Source: Gonocerus acuteangulatus
Taxonomy: Eukaryota; Arthropoda; Insecta; Hemiptera; Coreidae
Assembly: GCA_946811695.1 (NCBI GenBank)
Contig: OX328125.1
Location: 47,215,395-47,279,394, forward strand
Direction: 5' to 3'
DNA length: 64,000 nucleotides
Shown here: positions 44,592 to 56,341 of the stretch, piece by piece
How positions within the stretch are numbered: position 1 is the stretch's first letter
How the letters are laid out: every line of letters starts with the position of its first letter
Made by a program: the position numbers and the translations under genes
Notes under the pieces: model-generated
Seen by the model: the letters and a program-made list of their open reading frames with translations, nothing else
What the model was told of the DNA's origin: nothing
Database searches by the model: none

Positions 44592-44819
44592 TTAACAAAT
44601 GATAACTTAAGAATGTTAAACGCTTAGTAAAAATGGTTTTTATTACCTAAACTACATTGTAAATAGAAGTATTGGCCTGGAAATCTATTCTCAAAGTCAC
44701 TTACACGTGTATATATAGATTTCCAGGTCAATACTTCCATTTACAATGTAATTTAGGTAATAAAAACCATTTTTATTAACCGTTTAACATTCTTAAGGTA
44801 TCATTTGTTCAATACACAC
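44592..44819. mobile_element. 228-bp foldback element
   Basis: TTAACAAATGATAACTTAAG, AATGTTAAACGCTTAGTAAA, AATGGTTTTTATTACCTAAA and CTGGAAATCTAT at the left pair with the right half (ATAGATTTCCAG, TTTAGGTAATAAAAACC, CATTTTTATTAACCGTTTAA, TCTTAAGGTATCATTTGTT). The loop is near 44705. The terminal TCTTAAGGTATCATTTGTTC block is directly repeated once more at 44822-44842. Confidence 0.9.
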
Positions 44820-45079
44820 AATTCTTAAGGTATCATTTGTTCAGGTGGGGGAGGATTAATGGATTCTTGAAGAAAGTGGCAGAGTTGCTCCCCAAATTTG
44901 TTTAAAACATTAGCTTATATAAGCGGCTTTTCGAACCTATTCAGGTTCATCATCATACATCTTATATTAAGTTTTGTTAAGGTCTATTGTGATTTTAAAT
45001 TTCATTTTAGGTCCAAAAGTATTAAATTTTGAGAGTGAACATTAAATCCAGGTAATAATTATGTGTTGAGTAGACAAGT

Positions 45080-45560
45080 TATATTCCCCCAAATTACTAA
45101 CTTGCCCATACCGGCTGCAATTTTTGTTATATTGCAACAAAACTCCTCATATTCCTCATGAATATCTAAATTGTTTAACTGTGGAACCAAATTATTGGAG
45201 GGATTTACTGCAGAACCAAATTATTGGAGGGATTTACTGTGGAACCAAATTATTAAGTAGCCCAAACCGGACGTTATTTGTATTTTCTTGCAAGGAGACT
45301 CAGTAAACAGAATGCCCCACCAACAAGGTGTGTTGTTTTCAACATGTGTTAAATAACAATATCAAAATCCGTCCATTAAAAGTTGGCGTTAGCCACGGAA
45401 AAAAAAAATAATTGAGTCAGCTCTTAACTACGAATGATCAGAAATAGTCATATTTACTATTGAACTTATATAGGTTATTTTAAGCAAACTATTCAGGAAT
45501 GCAGCTTAAACTACAACCTTTTTGAGGAATTTGCAGCTCTTGCGTGACGGACACTTATCT
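45080..45560 (+). mobile_element. Copy D of the minisatellite element with a 28-bp triplication
   Basis: CATACCGGCTGCAATTTTTG and TATTGCAACAAAACTC open one decayed unit. GGAACCAAATTATTGGAGGG then ATTTACTG is tandemly repeated three times (about 45180-45262). The unique 3' block follows: GTCCATTAAAAGTTGGCGTT, GAGTCAGCTCTTAAC, TATAGGTTATTTTAAGCAAA and CTCTTGCGTGACGGAC (to about 45552). Confidence 0.7.
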
Positions 45561-46185
45561 ATATTTCCGACCTTAAATCTTGATCTATCTAATCCAGACA
45601 AAGATACTTCTACAATCCGGATAGTTTATTAGCGATAAGCCTGTAGGGAATTGTATGATTTATGTTTGTAATATTTTGTTTACAAACTAGTAATGATGAG
45701 AGGCTGATAGCCGATAAAGCACGCTCTACACCCACAACAAATTCCATATGGAATGCACAACCTTATATATTACATTCTTATCAATGTTCCTCTGTTCAAT
45801 TACATATTTTTATTTTTTATTAATATTAAAAACTCATCAAATTTATTTTTCTGTAATTTCCAAATAAATACAAAAACCTTTTTTACCAACTGAAATGAAT
45901 GTTCTAACGATTGATAAGTATGCTCTGTTTATAGCACCCCAAAACATTTGGGGAGCAAAGTTTATTCATTTTTTAATACAGAATTTCTTCTTCTTCTATC
46001 CATATCACATGTGTGTTTATGTCTGTGCGCTCTCAAGCTGCTTCAAAAATGGTCCGATTTTGATCAAATCCGTCACAAGAATACTTTGTGTGATTGAAAT
46101 AAATATGAAACAATGTCACAAGTGGTTGATTGGTCTTCGTTAAGTCTCGTAGTATGCTTTTATTTTTTAGTTGTTTTTTAAATAA
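45561..46185. other. AT-rich, no gene seen
   Basis: The plus frame 45895-46143 lacks motifs and context. Nothing was supported. Confidence 0.4.

Positions 46186-46187
<2 letters not shown>

Positions 46188-46255
<68 letters not shown>
46188..46255 (+). repeat. (TG)n microsatellite
   Basis: About 32 uninterrupted TG units, the only long TG tract in a window dominated by TA tracts. Confidence 0.97.
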
Positions 46256-46257
<2 letters not shown>

Positions 46258-46760
46258 TTATAAAGAATTGATGCATTTTTTGTTTACAGATCATCATTTT
46301 TGAAAATAACAAAAACTACCTTCTTTAAAAACATATGAATAAATGACATCTAGAAAACAGGGTACCACATATTTTAAATCTTGATAATTGGTACAAATAA
46401 AATACCATTACTTTAAATTAAGGAATTTAAAAGTCAGACCAATGTATGCATATAACCACGTATTCATATTGTTTTTTTCCTTTAAAGTTTACGTCTTAGT
46501 ACAATAGTCAAATATTATAATTTATAAAGGACGGTGTCTCCAATATATTTCATTTGTAATAAATATAAAAGTTTGAGTACAGTAATATGAAAAATGAATG
46601 TTTGTAGAACTTAATTAAGTCTACAACCATTTTTGTAAAATGGTTTTCTGAAATATGGAATATTAACCAGTTGTCATCAAGATTAATGAGATGAAGTAAA
46701 CAATTTGTGAAGTCTATCTATTCTAAAAAAAAAAAATAAATAAAACCATTTAGACATGAT

Positions 46761-46803
<43 letters not shown>

Positions 46804-46860
46804 ATATATCTTCCTATTTCATTAGATTTTTAATTTTTTTACGATATTAATATTGTCTCT

Positions 46861-46900
<40 letters not shown>

Positions 46901-47470
46901 GGGCAAATTCGACCACTTAGGGTCATTGTTGCCCTATTTTTACTATTGTCTCTTTAACAAAATAATATCGATAAGAAAAAATTGAATTCTAAAAAGTGTT
47001 GAGCACGAAAATCTCCTGTTCTGAAAACTCCAAGTATAAGTCATTTTTTAAAAAAAAATAAACCATTTGATTCTTTAAATGTACATGGGACCAAATTTTT
47101 AGAATTATCGAGAGAATACAAGAAGGGGGATACTTAATTAAACTGTCTTATTCTTTTTAAATTTATTAAATATCATATTAGTCCAAAGCGCGTCTGTACA
47201 AACGTAACTAAATCTTGATATTAAGGGGGGAAGGCTATAGAAAAAGTTGAACATTTATTATAAGCTAAAATTATATAATACGAGTAAATTAAATTCATTT
47301 CTGAGGCAGTCCAAATTGACCGATTTTCAATCTTGTAAAATTTTTTGGAAAGCTCGGGGGCATTATTTTTTTTTTTTTTAAATCTATTTAAAAAATATTT
47401 CAATTATGTAAAAGCATTTCGTTTGGATTTGGCAACACCAGAACGCTTTATTAGAACGCTTTACGACAAA
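46256..47470. other. AT-rich; (TA)n at 46764-46800, T36 at 46861-46896
   Basis: The T tract is followed by AAATGGGCAAATTCGACCAC then TTAGGGTCATTGTTGCCC, a possible decayed SINE or LINE tail in minus orientation. No coding signal. Confidence 0.45.
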
Positions 47471-47473
47471 AAT

Positions 47474-47477
<4 letters not shown>

Positions 47478-47569
<92 letters not shown>

Positions 47570-47860
47570 AATATATATATATTTTATAAGCGAAGTTTTT
47601 ATTTTGTTTTAATTTACTCTTACTTAAAGGTCTTTGTTCTTCTGTTTTTTTTTTTAAATATAAAGTTAATTAATTGTATAATTGCATTTATGTGTAATAT
47701 AGTATAATTAAAATTCCTAGAACTGTATATATGTATTAATTAATGTAATAATATAACATGTGTATAATTTGTATTGTATAATTGAAAGTATATCTAATAA
47801 TTGTATTGGGCGAATCGCCTTGGTTGCGGATGCTCAAAAAATTAATAAATAAACATAAAA
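47478..47860 (+). repeat. (TA)n followed by a LINE 3' end
   Basis: An interrupted TA tract (47478-47582) is followed by a TGTATAATTG-rich 3' UTR-like stretch. It ends GGGCGAATCGCCTTGGTTGC then GGATGCTCAAAAAATTAATA with AAATAAAC near 47855. The terminal motif matches 3757-3796 and 53745-53780. Confidence 0.65.
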
Positions 47861-47948
47861 TATTATTTCATTAAATTTTAGGTCCATTTATACATAACAA
47901 TGATTTTTAGGACGGGTTAACTACATGATTTACTACTAATTTTAACTA

Positions 47949-47949
<1 letters not shown>

Positions 47950-48000
<51 letters not shown>

Positions 48001-48340
48001 CAATTTAGGATTGGGGAGAAGAAATCGAATTTATTAATTTGGGGCAGGTCGGCCGTATTTTTTACATCCTTGCTACGAAATTTGGTTGATATCAAGCCAA
48101 ACTTAAGAGGTACATGTCTTGTAAGAGAAAGCAAGATTGGTCCATTAGGAGTTGGGGTTAGCACAAAATAAAATAAAAATATAAATCATTAAGTCAGCTG
48201 TTCATTAAAAATATAAAAGAACAAAACCATTTGTTTATTTTTTTTATTTATATAGGATATTTTAAGGAAATTATTTAGGAAAGTTGCTTAAACTAACAAT
48301 TTTACTGAGGAATTCGCATACTTATGCTGTTTAAGCGTTA
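47950..48340 (+). mobile_element. T47 tract and copy E of the minisatellite element
   Basis: After the T run (47952-47998) come GGTCGGCCGTATTTTTTACA, GCTACGAAATTTGGTTGATA, GTCCATTAGGAGTTGGGGTT, AAGTCAGCTG, TATAGGATATTTTAAGGAAA and GAGGAATTCGCATACTTATG. The order equals copy D, but no full 145-bp unit remains. Confidence 0.6.
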
Positions 48341-48699
48341 TGGATTTTTAAAAAATTTAAATTTACTTTGTTTGAATCTTGCACTCCTAATATTCGGTAG
48401 ATAAAAGCGCTGTATGCCATCGGTAGACTTGTATCGAAGCCACTATCTCCCCCTCCTCCTTGTCTGTATAATTATATCACCGATAGCGAATCCTTTGTGA
48501 TAAGTTCTCATCTAATCGGCCCGTACCCTGATGACCAGTTCCTCGGGAGATAGTGAGGTAAGTACGTCGATATGGGGTGGTTACCTTTACTCGGCTCGGT
48601 AGGTATGGGTATTTCAGACATTGCTGCTCTTCAGTGGACGACCTCCTCATCCCAGGCTAGAGTCCCTTGCTGGTTCCTGTTCGCCTTGTGGAAACTTAC

Positions 48700-48775
48700 T
48701 AGCCCCTACTCCGCTGTTCCCTACAACAATCTGATTGTTCTTATCGCCCCATTGATAAGGGGGTGAAAGGTCTTT
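48700..48775 (-). CDS. Small internal coding exon, most 5' visible, of minus-strand gene
   Basis: The acceptor is AAAAATATCAG above 48775 and the donor GTAAGTTTCC below 48700. The exon is 76 nt: 25 codons (KDLSPPYQWGDKNNQIVVGN then SGVGA) plus one base, which joins the AC of 44449 as Asn. The phase match with the next exon and the clean donor are the evidence. Its pyrimidine tract is weak. The preceding exon must end in phase 0 and was not found in the remaining 15 kb, so the gene starts beyond the right edge or in an exon I missed. An opposite-strand frame here is a shadow. Confidence 0.6.
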
Positions 48776-48779
48776 CTGA

Positions 48780-51335
48780 TATTTTTATATATTTTTGTCT
48801 AGTTAGTGTTTAACCTTGGTCCAACGCTGGTAATTAATGTTCCCAATTAGTTCTGTAAAAAAGACGATGCTTCTCCATTTCGGCTTAATAGTATTTGACA
48901 GTTTTTTTTAATATTGTTATTTTGTATTTAAACTGTAATGATTTATCATGCTCATTAAACCGTAATTAAGATATTACATCTCTACTAACTCATACGGACT
49001 TGGGTTTAATTTTTTACAGTTATTTTCCAAAGTACACTATATCCATCACATTCAATTCCCAATAAATCAAATAAAAAATTAACGGAGAGAGAAAACTTTA
49101 GTTTAAGATAAACAAATAAAATGGACTACATTTACATCGGGTTGCTAGTTACACAGCCCATTCGGAAATAGGGTTAATTGTCAATCTGATGATGTAAGGA
49201 GCTCCAAATAAGGATTCGGTCTTCAAAATGAATTGCACTCTTTAGTGGTTTGGTTAATACTTTTTGGTGGAAGTTTAATATACTAATTCTCTTTTTTTGT
49301 ATGCTATTTCCGACACTGCCTGGTATGTATTATCACACCAAAGTATGCAAATAACTTAGTTACATTTGATTATATTAATCTCCAATTAAAAAATAGAAAT
49401 ATTCGAATTTGTATTCTATTTTAAGTGTATTGTGCGGAATAAAATAAAATTCTCCCTTTTTCATACCAACTCCTTTATCTTCCCGAAACTCATCGTGCAT
49501 TCTTTTCCACTTCTAAAGGGGCTTGTTTTAAAGAGGCGTTCTGTGCTACAATCCTGGCAGCAAACCACATGTGTCCTTGAAGCGGTGAAAAATATCCAAA
49601 TTGACAACAAAAAAAATGTTCAAATTGCAGAAACTACGTACTTTCCGAATGATCCCTGTTATACCCTAGTGTAATTATTTAGATTAGATAGATATTCTCT
49701 TGATAGGACCCTCTAGGTCATTAAAACCGTAGGGAGACGTTTCGGTTCTTCGTCCCGAGGAAGTACAAATATTGTGAAATTCTATTCCTAGGTTTCCAAA
49801 TTATATTCGAATTATATGTAAACATGCTAAAACGGCGCAGTTCCTCCGAGGACAATTCGTTTATTTTTCCGGAGTGATTTCCCTAAAAGAAGAAATATTG
49901 TGTTATATTTTCTTCTATGTAATCTTTGTTCAATCCAGTTTACATAAATTCTAGATATGGTGTAAGATCACGAGCTACTGGGAGTCGGGTTTTTAATCCT
50001 TTTAGGACAAGTAAAAGCTCACTGTCAAACCTGGGTAACCTGTAGATAACCCGTACGATGTAATCTTTGTCGATGAAATGACAACATAACATAAAAAACT
50101 AATAATGATTATTATTTAATTTTTATCTAATAGAAAGTTAATTAAGATTGAAAGAAAGAAAAAAAATTAACTAAAATTAGAATTTTGGTTATGAAATGAC
50201 TCACTCATTTTTGATATATGATATCTGTTTCACACATAGGATTTATCATACGATAACTTTGTATCTATGCTACAATTTTCAAGATTGTCATATCGCCTTC
50301 TTATTTATCTAAAAACTAACTCTGTAATCACTAAATAAAATGCTCCAGCAGTTTCTGTCGTTCAGCTTTAAGAAAAGATGAAACCTTGCTAGCTGATGGA
50401 TGGGTTTCATCTCGGCAAAATGCACTTGGAATTAAATGTTCGATGTTGAACGTGATGTTAGAGGACGTCAATCTTGTTGTGTAACCAGCAGAAAACAGGC
50501 TCGAGTCAAAGGTCGGCTATATTAATGTTTTCTCTTATCAAATAGTATTCGTTAAGACGAATACTACATCATCATCAACCTCTTGTTAGGGTTTTATTAC
50601 AAAAACAATAATTATTAATACTAACTAAAAGGAAAAGTAGACTTTAGAGGTCAGTTATGTCAATTCTAATAAATATAAAAAATGTGGCGTGATTTCTTTT
50701 TTTTAAAAAAAAAGGTAGCGCATGAATAATATTCGAGAAATTGTACTCCATTTATTCTTCAATCATTGATAAGTACGTCAGTCCGGCTTTTTGCCAAAAT
50801 AAGTTGAGTTGGATTCAGGGCCTCCGAGAGGAATTACGAGCCCCTGTCCAAATAACTTCATGGGCCCCTTAACCCTCCCCCCCTCCAACATTACCAAGAA
50901 CTGTTAATGGAACTACTTAAAATTGAAATTTTTCTGAAAACGAACAAGGGGAGAATACAGCGGTGGGGTCACATATCTGGACCATTTTTTGTTCTGGTGA
51001 TTCTACATAAAAAAATAGTCGACACGTGTCCGAGCGTTCCGTCCAATGCGCCTTAGAAGCCGAGAAATAAAATAGGTTGAAGTGCTATATTTTTTATATC
51101 GAGTATAGACAATGATATCGACATGATTCTTTCGCCAATTCATTTGTTTTATAGAGTAGATTAAAGGAAAAATATAATCGTTAAACAATAATTTATATTT
51201 CGGCAAACAAATTCAAAAATATGCTTACGTTTTCAAGTTAACTTGTATTATATATTTTTGTACACCAAAAATAATAGCAGATTTAACAGCACCCCAAGAA
51301 AATAACAGCACCCCAAGAAACTCTAATATAGTGGT
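48780..51335. other. No gene supported
   Basis: Plus frames near 49432-49674 and a stretch near 50345-50520 are somewhat richer in G/C but have no recognisable product. The rest is AT-rich. Confidence 0.4.
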
Positions 51336-51338
51336 GAA

Positions 51339-51552
51339 TATCTTTGATGGGGTCTCCCGCGGTCTAATGGCTAGCGCCTTGGATTCATAAGTGGGAGATG
51401 GTGGGTTCGATTCCCAACCTCCGGCAGGAATTTTATCATTCCACGGCTCACTGGTAAAATTCCTCGCTGCACCCTGGATGTCGGCGCTAATGACCTAGAT
51501 GTAGATGCGCCGTAGAAAAAAAAAAAAAAAAAAAAAAAAAAAGTATCTTTGA
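51339..51552 (+). mobile_element. SINE family S1, full copy with 9-bp duplication and A28 tail
   Basis: TATCTTTGA at 51339-51347 and 51544-51552. It contains TGGGGTCTCCCGCGGTCTAA then TGGCTAGCGCC (A box), TTCATAAGTGGGAGATGGTG, GGGTTCGATTCCCAACCTCC (B box), CTGCACCCTGGATGTCGGCG and the tail CTAATGACCTAGATGTAGAT then GCGCCGTAG plus about 28 A. It is the cleanest S1 copy in plus orientation. Confidence 0.95.
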
Positions 51553-52480
51553 AAACAAAAGCTACCGATTTTTCCCAGTCTGGAAGAGACTAAAAATTTG
51601 TAAGGGAAAAAGTAACGTGAATTTTTGAAATTCAATATCTCCCCTTGAGATAATCCGGGTTTTACGTCATTGCAATATTTCAAAAGAAGCATTATCTCAA
51701 AAGGTAATTGCAAAAAATGGTTCTCAAAATAAAAGAAAAATGTAAACTTTTTTGCATATAATGTCAATCCCAGAACTCGTAGAAACACTCCAATTGGAAG
51801 GAAATGTGTCACTTTAAGGCCTTTATAGACCCTCCAAGTTTGGTTTGAATCGGGTAAATATTCTTTGAAAAATGGCCGGATTGTTGAATCTTTAACAAAA
51901 GTTTAAGGGTCCCCCTTAGCGAAATTTAAAATACATTTTACATGAGTGTAAAATTTACGTATTGTCTAAGGTACATTGGCACTTCTTGGGCCTACAAATT
52001 TTTGGACTGGCAATATTTAAAAGCTAGTTTACATATTAGAAATAGGGAATTTAGAAAATTATTCATTGTTAGTTCTCAATAATAATTATGCCAACTATAC
52101 TTATGTATATAACGATGTTATTATGTTCATAGTTTTATTATAAACCAGAAGCTATAAATAAAGAAGAAAGAACCCTCTAGAAACCCTGTACAAAGCCTCT
52201 ATCAATATTTTACTATCTGAGGCGGATTTCCTGCTCCACCACAAGCCTTCCTCCCTCGCCCTCAAAACTCTGGGCGACAGCTAGCTCCAATATTTTACGA
52301 CACATATTCAACCTAGCATCCTTCAAGAATACATTCTTTACAGCACTTTAAGGATGAACCAAGTGGTTTGGGAGTTAATTTATGCGGACTAAATAATAAT
52401 TGATCCGTAAATGCTAACACGAAGGAATGGAAAGCTCAATCGTTATGTAATTTTGGACGAATAAACCTCTAAAGACGTTT
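51553..52480. other. No gene supported
   Basis: AT-rich. The open frame 51495-51812 on the minus strand is an extension of the SINE A tail. Nothing else was recognised. Confidence 0.4.
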
Positions 52481-52481
52481 T

Positions 52482-52560
52482 AGCGTGATTCCTCCCTTCC
52501 TATTGAGAGGAAACTTCACTCATTACGTGAACTTGATGACGTGATCCGGAGTTGACAAGA
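52482..52560 (-). repeat. Diverged terminal hairpin of the TTTTAGCGCGG family
   Basis: GTTTTAGCGTGATTCCTCCC then TTCCTATTGAGAGGAAACTT and GAACTTGATGACGTGATCCGG parallel 13121-13180 and the inverse of 24520-24578. Confidence 0.6.
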
Positions 52561-52570
52561 AATCAGAGTA

Positions 52571-52818
52571 GAATTTCTAAAGTGACACAACTCAAAAATT
52601 CAAAAGTTTTACTCACACCGTCATAGTTATGACTATGAAATACATGGTAAATATATCTGTATCAACCATCAAAACTGTATGTACCTAGCTTCGTAGCTTG
52701 TACACTAGAGGACACTTGAGTCACCATTCCTGTCTTAATGCTTAGCCCCCTACATAGGCAAGAGTGACACATTTTTAGTTGAGTTTTATTTTGAGTTGTG
52801 TCACTTTAGAAATACTAG
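52571..52818. mobile_element. TIR element, 248 bp (ATTTCTAAAGTGACACAACT)
   Basis: AATTTCTAAAGTGACACAAC then TCAAAAATTC at the left and TTTGAGTTGTGTCACTTTAG then AAATACTAG at the right are inverse copies. The right 100 bp (GGCAAGAGTGACACA, CTTAGCCCCCTACATAG, ACCATTCCTGTCTTAATG) reappears inverted at 63332-63430. The target duplication is unclear, possibly TA. Superfamily unknown. Confidence 0.75.
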
Positions 52819-53685
52819 TCCAATATTTCATAACCCATAAACCATTAAAAAAACGTCGTTCAAATTTGCAGTGTGCGTACAAAAAGATCCCATTTTTATT
52901 TAATTTGGCACTAAAATACTTTTTTTTAAACGGAAGTCAACCGGCTGAATCCGCCTAACAGAACACGGTTTTGGCAAAATTCGTGCGAAAAAGTCATAGC
53001 ATTTACGGTAATTTTTTTTTTATTTTGGGTGCATCGACTACTGTGGTCATTAGCACTATTCTTTATTGTTTCTTTTTTTTAACAAATGAAGATACATGGT
53101 TTACGGTATTGCTTTAATAATCTTCCAGGTGCAGTTTTTATACCTGTTGGAACGTGGAAAATCGATTGAAACTAGTTTCAATTTGGTATCTTATAAGGTG
53201 TTTTGAGAACGGTTGAAAAAAAAAGTTGAATTTTGATATCCGTTGAGCCCCGAAAATTTTCAGACGCTTGACAATCATTCATACTACGTTAGACACATTT
53301 TGGATAAGTTTCAATAAGAGAAAGTATTGCAAAGAAAATATTTTATCCACTTACATGAGCAGGTCAGGAATTTACGTACAGTTTTTTAAACATCTCGAAA
53401 CGATTGAGAAATCGTGGTTAGTTGAAGGCAACCATTCTAAAGCCTAGGAAATTTACTTTAAAAAAATTCCAAATCACATAGTGGATATAGCTTCTTATGA
53501 AAACAGCCGAAAGTGGCGGTGCATATTTAAAATAAATAATAAATTATTATACAATTATATCTTAGTTTTCAATGTTTTTTTACATTTCACACTTAGATTA
53601 TTTTTTTTACGAAACTTCTATTTTTAACTTATGATTAGATGACATATTATATTATATAAATATATAAGTGGGTGTGCAACTATTT
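52819..53685. other. No gene seen
   Basis: AT-rich. GGGTGCATCGACTACTGTGG then TCATTAGCAC near 53026-53056 is an inverse S1-type SINE tail fragment. Confidence 0.45.
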
Positions 53686-53689
53686 GTAC

Positions 53690-53895
53690 AGTTCGATGTA
53701 TATGTAGAATTCTAATTGCAGATGTAAATGTAAAAATTATATAAAGCAAATCGCCTTGGTAGCGGATGCCCATCAATAAATAAATAATTGGATATAAGTA
53801 TATCTAATATTTTATAATTGAATGTATATGTAATAATTAAATTAAGTTAATCGCTTTGTTAGTGAATGCTTTTTAATAAATAAATAAATAGATTA
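53690..53895 (+). repeat. Two tandem LINE 3' ends
   Basis: AAGCAAATCGCCTTGGTAGC then GGATGCCCATCAATAAATAA (to 53786) is followed by a second, more diverged end AAGTTAATCGCTTTGTTAGT then GAATGCTTTTTAATAAATAA (to 53890). Both share a GTATATGTAATAAT-like upstream block. The tandem arrangement suggests insertion of one copy at the tail of another. Confidence 0.65.
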
Positions 53896-54445
53896 TATGG
53901 AAACAAAATTTAACTTTTCAGCACGAGTCAGGCCTAAGCTCCGATATAAACACACAAATAGTGGGTACTATTTGGTCAAGTGGCCCTCCGCCCTCAGGTT
54001 TGTGTGTATAATCAACAAATAGACCCACCTATTATATCTATAGTGAGTGGTTGTTTGTACTGTACCTGTATATATTTGCGGAGGCCCCAGCCTGCTAAAG
54101 ATATATGTAGGCTCGGTAACTTCGGTCCCCTTCCAACCAAAAAGGCCAGACGTCCTCGGATCTGTAACATCAACAACATTTTATGGCTTGTCAATTCTGT
54201 CCATCAGAACTGTGGTTGTAAAATATCAGGGAAGAAATATAAAGAAGAACAACAAAAGTTAAATTATTTGTCATCTCTAGAACAAAATATGGAGAATTAA
54301 TTAGGTAGATGCTACAAGCATTCCACAATATATTTTTTTTTTTGTGAAAGTTGATAGCAAATCAGATTATTAGATAAATTGAAACTTCGAAACTCTCAAT
54401 GGATTTAAGTAGCAAAAAAAAAAGAGAAAAAAATAAAGAATCAAT
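53896..54445. other. Unassigned; GC-richer 53970-54250
   Basis: A plus frame (53980-54300) gives RRPQPAKDICRLGNFGPLP, TKKARRPRICNINNILWLV and CGCKISGKKYKEEQQKLNY; a second plus frame and a minus frame are also open. A minus acceptor-like GTTGATGTTACAG is present. No family was recognised. Confidence 0.25.
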
Positions 54446-54449
54446 CCTG

Positions 54450-54655
54450 TGACACAGATAGTGTGGTCAATAATGTGCTCTAACCGCCTGATTTTCTCCT
54501 TTGCAGGTACTCATTAATAAATTAATTAAAAGCTGTGTGGGCCTAGGGGTGGTGTGGGAAAACGAATCCAACCCACAAAAGAAGACACCCGAAGATAAAA
54601 TCTAAAACTCGAGTCCTCAATCGAGCATTAAACTCAGGGCCTCCAGCATATCAGG
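54450..54655 (-). mobile_element. SINE family S3, diverged partial copy
   Basis: ACAGATAGTGTGGTCAATAA, CTAACCGCCTGATTTTCTCC, GTACTCATTAATAAATTAAT and GTGGGCCTAGGGGTGGTGTG, then CGAATCCAACCC and GGGCCTCCAGCATAT follow S3 in minus orientation. Confidence 0.85.
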
Positions 54656-54735
54656 ACTTTAAGTATTATTAGATTTTAAGTATAATTATTAGGATTAGGA
54701 AGTTGTAATATTCCGAAAATACACATAAGGTCTTA

Positions 54736-54787
<52 letters not shown>

Positions 54788-54846
54788 TTATATAAAATTT
54801 TCCTTTTAAAGGAAAATCATTTTCATCTTGAAAATGTGATTTGGAG

Positions 54847-55086
54847 CATGGTCGTATATAGAAAATAATTTCGAAGGGGGGGGGGGGGGCTGTGAGCATT
54901 TGGGGGGTATGAAATACTAAAAATCTAGAACATGGAATAGTTAGCCAATTAAAGCGCTATTACACACAACAAAATTATTTTTTTGTGAACTAAGTCATTT
55001 TATTTAATTTTTTTAAGGTTTTTATGAAACATTTTTACTGATTTCGGGGGGCAGCCTCCTCAGTCCCCCTCTTATATACGCTCATG
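54847..55086. mobile_element. hAT-type MITE, third copy of the 8564 family
   Basis: CATGGTCGTATATAGAAAAT then AATTTCGAAGGGGGGG at the left, GCGCTATTACACACAACAAA in the middle, and TTATATACGCTCATG at the right. The flanking 8-mers are too diverged to call a duplication (ATTTGGAG, TTGGGAAG). Confidence 0.82.
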
Positions 55087-55187
55087 TTGGGAAGTAAATA
55101 AAAACCAGTTAATCATTTCTCTAAATTGTACATATGGTGCATATGCCTGTAAATTCACAATACTTTTTTGTCAGTAATACCCAGGAG

Positions 55188-55262
55188 AACGGCGCTAATG
55201 GCCAAGATTTATGTCGATGCGCCGTAAAAAAAATTATAATAATAAAAAAATAAAAAAATACC
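55188..55262 (+). mobile_element. SINE S1 tail fragment
   Basis: ACGGCGCTAATGGCCAAGAT then TTATGTCGATGCGCCGTAAA and an A-rich end. The head and body are absent. The tail is almost identical to the nested copy at 34235-34420. Confidence 0.9.
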
Positions 55263-55689
55263 CAGGAGAGTTCAGGCCAACTTACTAATTTAATTTCTGG
55301 CCAAAATCAATTGCAAGTCTCCTGCCTGATGACGTCACTTCCGGGACACTTTTCCGTCACCCCGTGACCCAAAATTTGGAGACCCACAGCCATAAGATAT
55401 TTTCGTGTCAATAATAAATCTTTGCTCCTATAAGTCCCCTGCAATGCAAAAACGTTAATATTGAAATGTTTTACTGCAACGCTGCAGAGTAATAATCGAT
55501 GAACATCAGGGCGAAAAGCCACGGAAAGGTTACCAGGCTGTCCCTTGGAGATTCTTAAATTTTTAAAGCGAAAACCTAAAATATGAGTACCTAACTTTAG
55601 TTTAGTTCACGTTGCTGACGAATATGCTCAAATTGACCGAATCCAATATAAGCATTTTTTTCAAACCTGATCCACAGTCAACTTCCTAG

Positions 55690-56040
55690 TAAATACTTAC
55701 TTCTACTTATCAGTTTCGAGCGCTATTTTTCATGTCTTGTTGAGCGAAAATGGGGTCTTCGGATCCTTTACAGAGAAGTACGATTCTCCTACGGAACGGC
55801 TCTGGATGGTACCAAGGTCCAGTTAAGGTCGCCTCATGTCCCAGTAGGAGATAGCGCCACTGGACGAGATCCTCCCACTCCATCTGGAATAGCTGTTGTA
55901 ACAGTCCCAGAGGGGCGTTGCCGGCGCGCGCATCTCCCGTGCTTTTTACCCGCCCACCGCATGACAGATAGCAGCTCCTTTCATAAGAAACATTAGCACG
56001 TGCTCCTAAATACCCAAGGGGATCTTCAAGTGACATCCAC
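55690..56040. other. GC-rich block, open on both strands; candidate exon of unknown gene
   Basis: About 340 bp is markedly GC-rich. On the plus strand it begins with a good acceptor (CTTACTTCTACTTATCAG to 55711). The frame FERYFSCLVERKWGLRILY, REVRFSYGTALDGTKVQLR, SPHVPVGDSATGRDPPTPS, GIAVVTVPEGR stays open past 55920. On the minus strand a 108-codon frame includes GNAPLGLLQQLFQMEWEDL. No donor makes either fit the minus-strand gene in phase. The product is unidentified. Confidence 0.3.
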
Positions 56041-56341
56041 TTACTCCTACCTAAATTTCTATATTTTTTATATTATTTTTTTTTGTTGATTCATATTTAT
56101 AACGTATAATTAGCCTGCGCACAAAGCCATTAGTATAGCTGAACAACGTCACAGTTGGCGTAGTAATAATATAGCAACTATTTCTGTCTTATGTTGAAAA
56201 CAATTTTTGTATCCTATAAGAAGCTACTTACAAATCGTGTTACGAATTTTTACAAGGAACCTACAGGTTTGCAAACATCCAGCACTAGGAAACGTTCCTA
56301 CTTCCAGTGAGGTGGAGCAAACTGCTCAAAAAGCTGAAGTT
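56041..56341. other. No gene seen
   Basis: AT-rich spacer before the hAT element. Confidence 0.4.

Noticed and set aside
48532..48558. Plus-strand first exon (ATG ACC AGT TCC TCG GGA...) with a perfect GTAAGT donor
   Set aside because: Only nine codons, no in-phase plus-strand partner exon found, and it lies close to a minus-strand exon; donor-like sites occur by chance in 64 kb.
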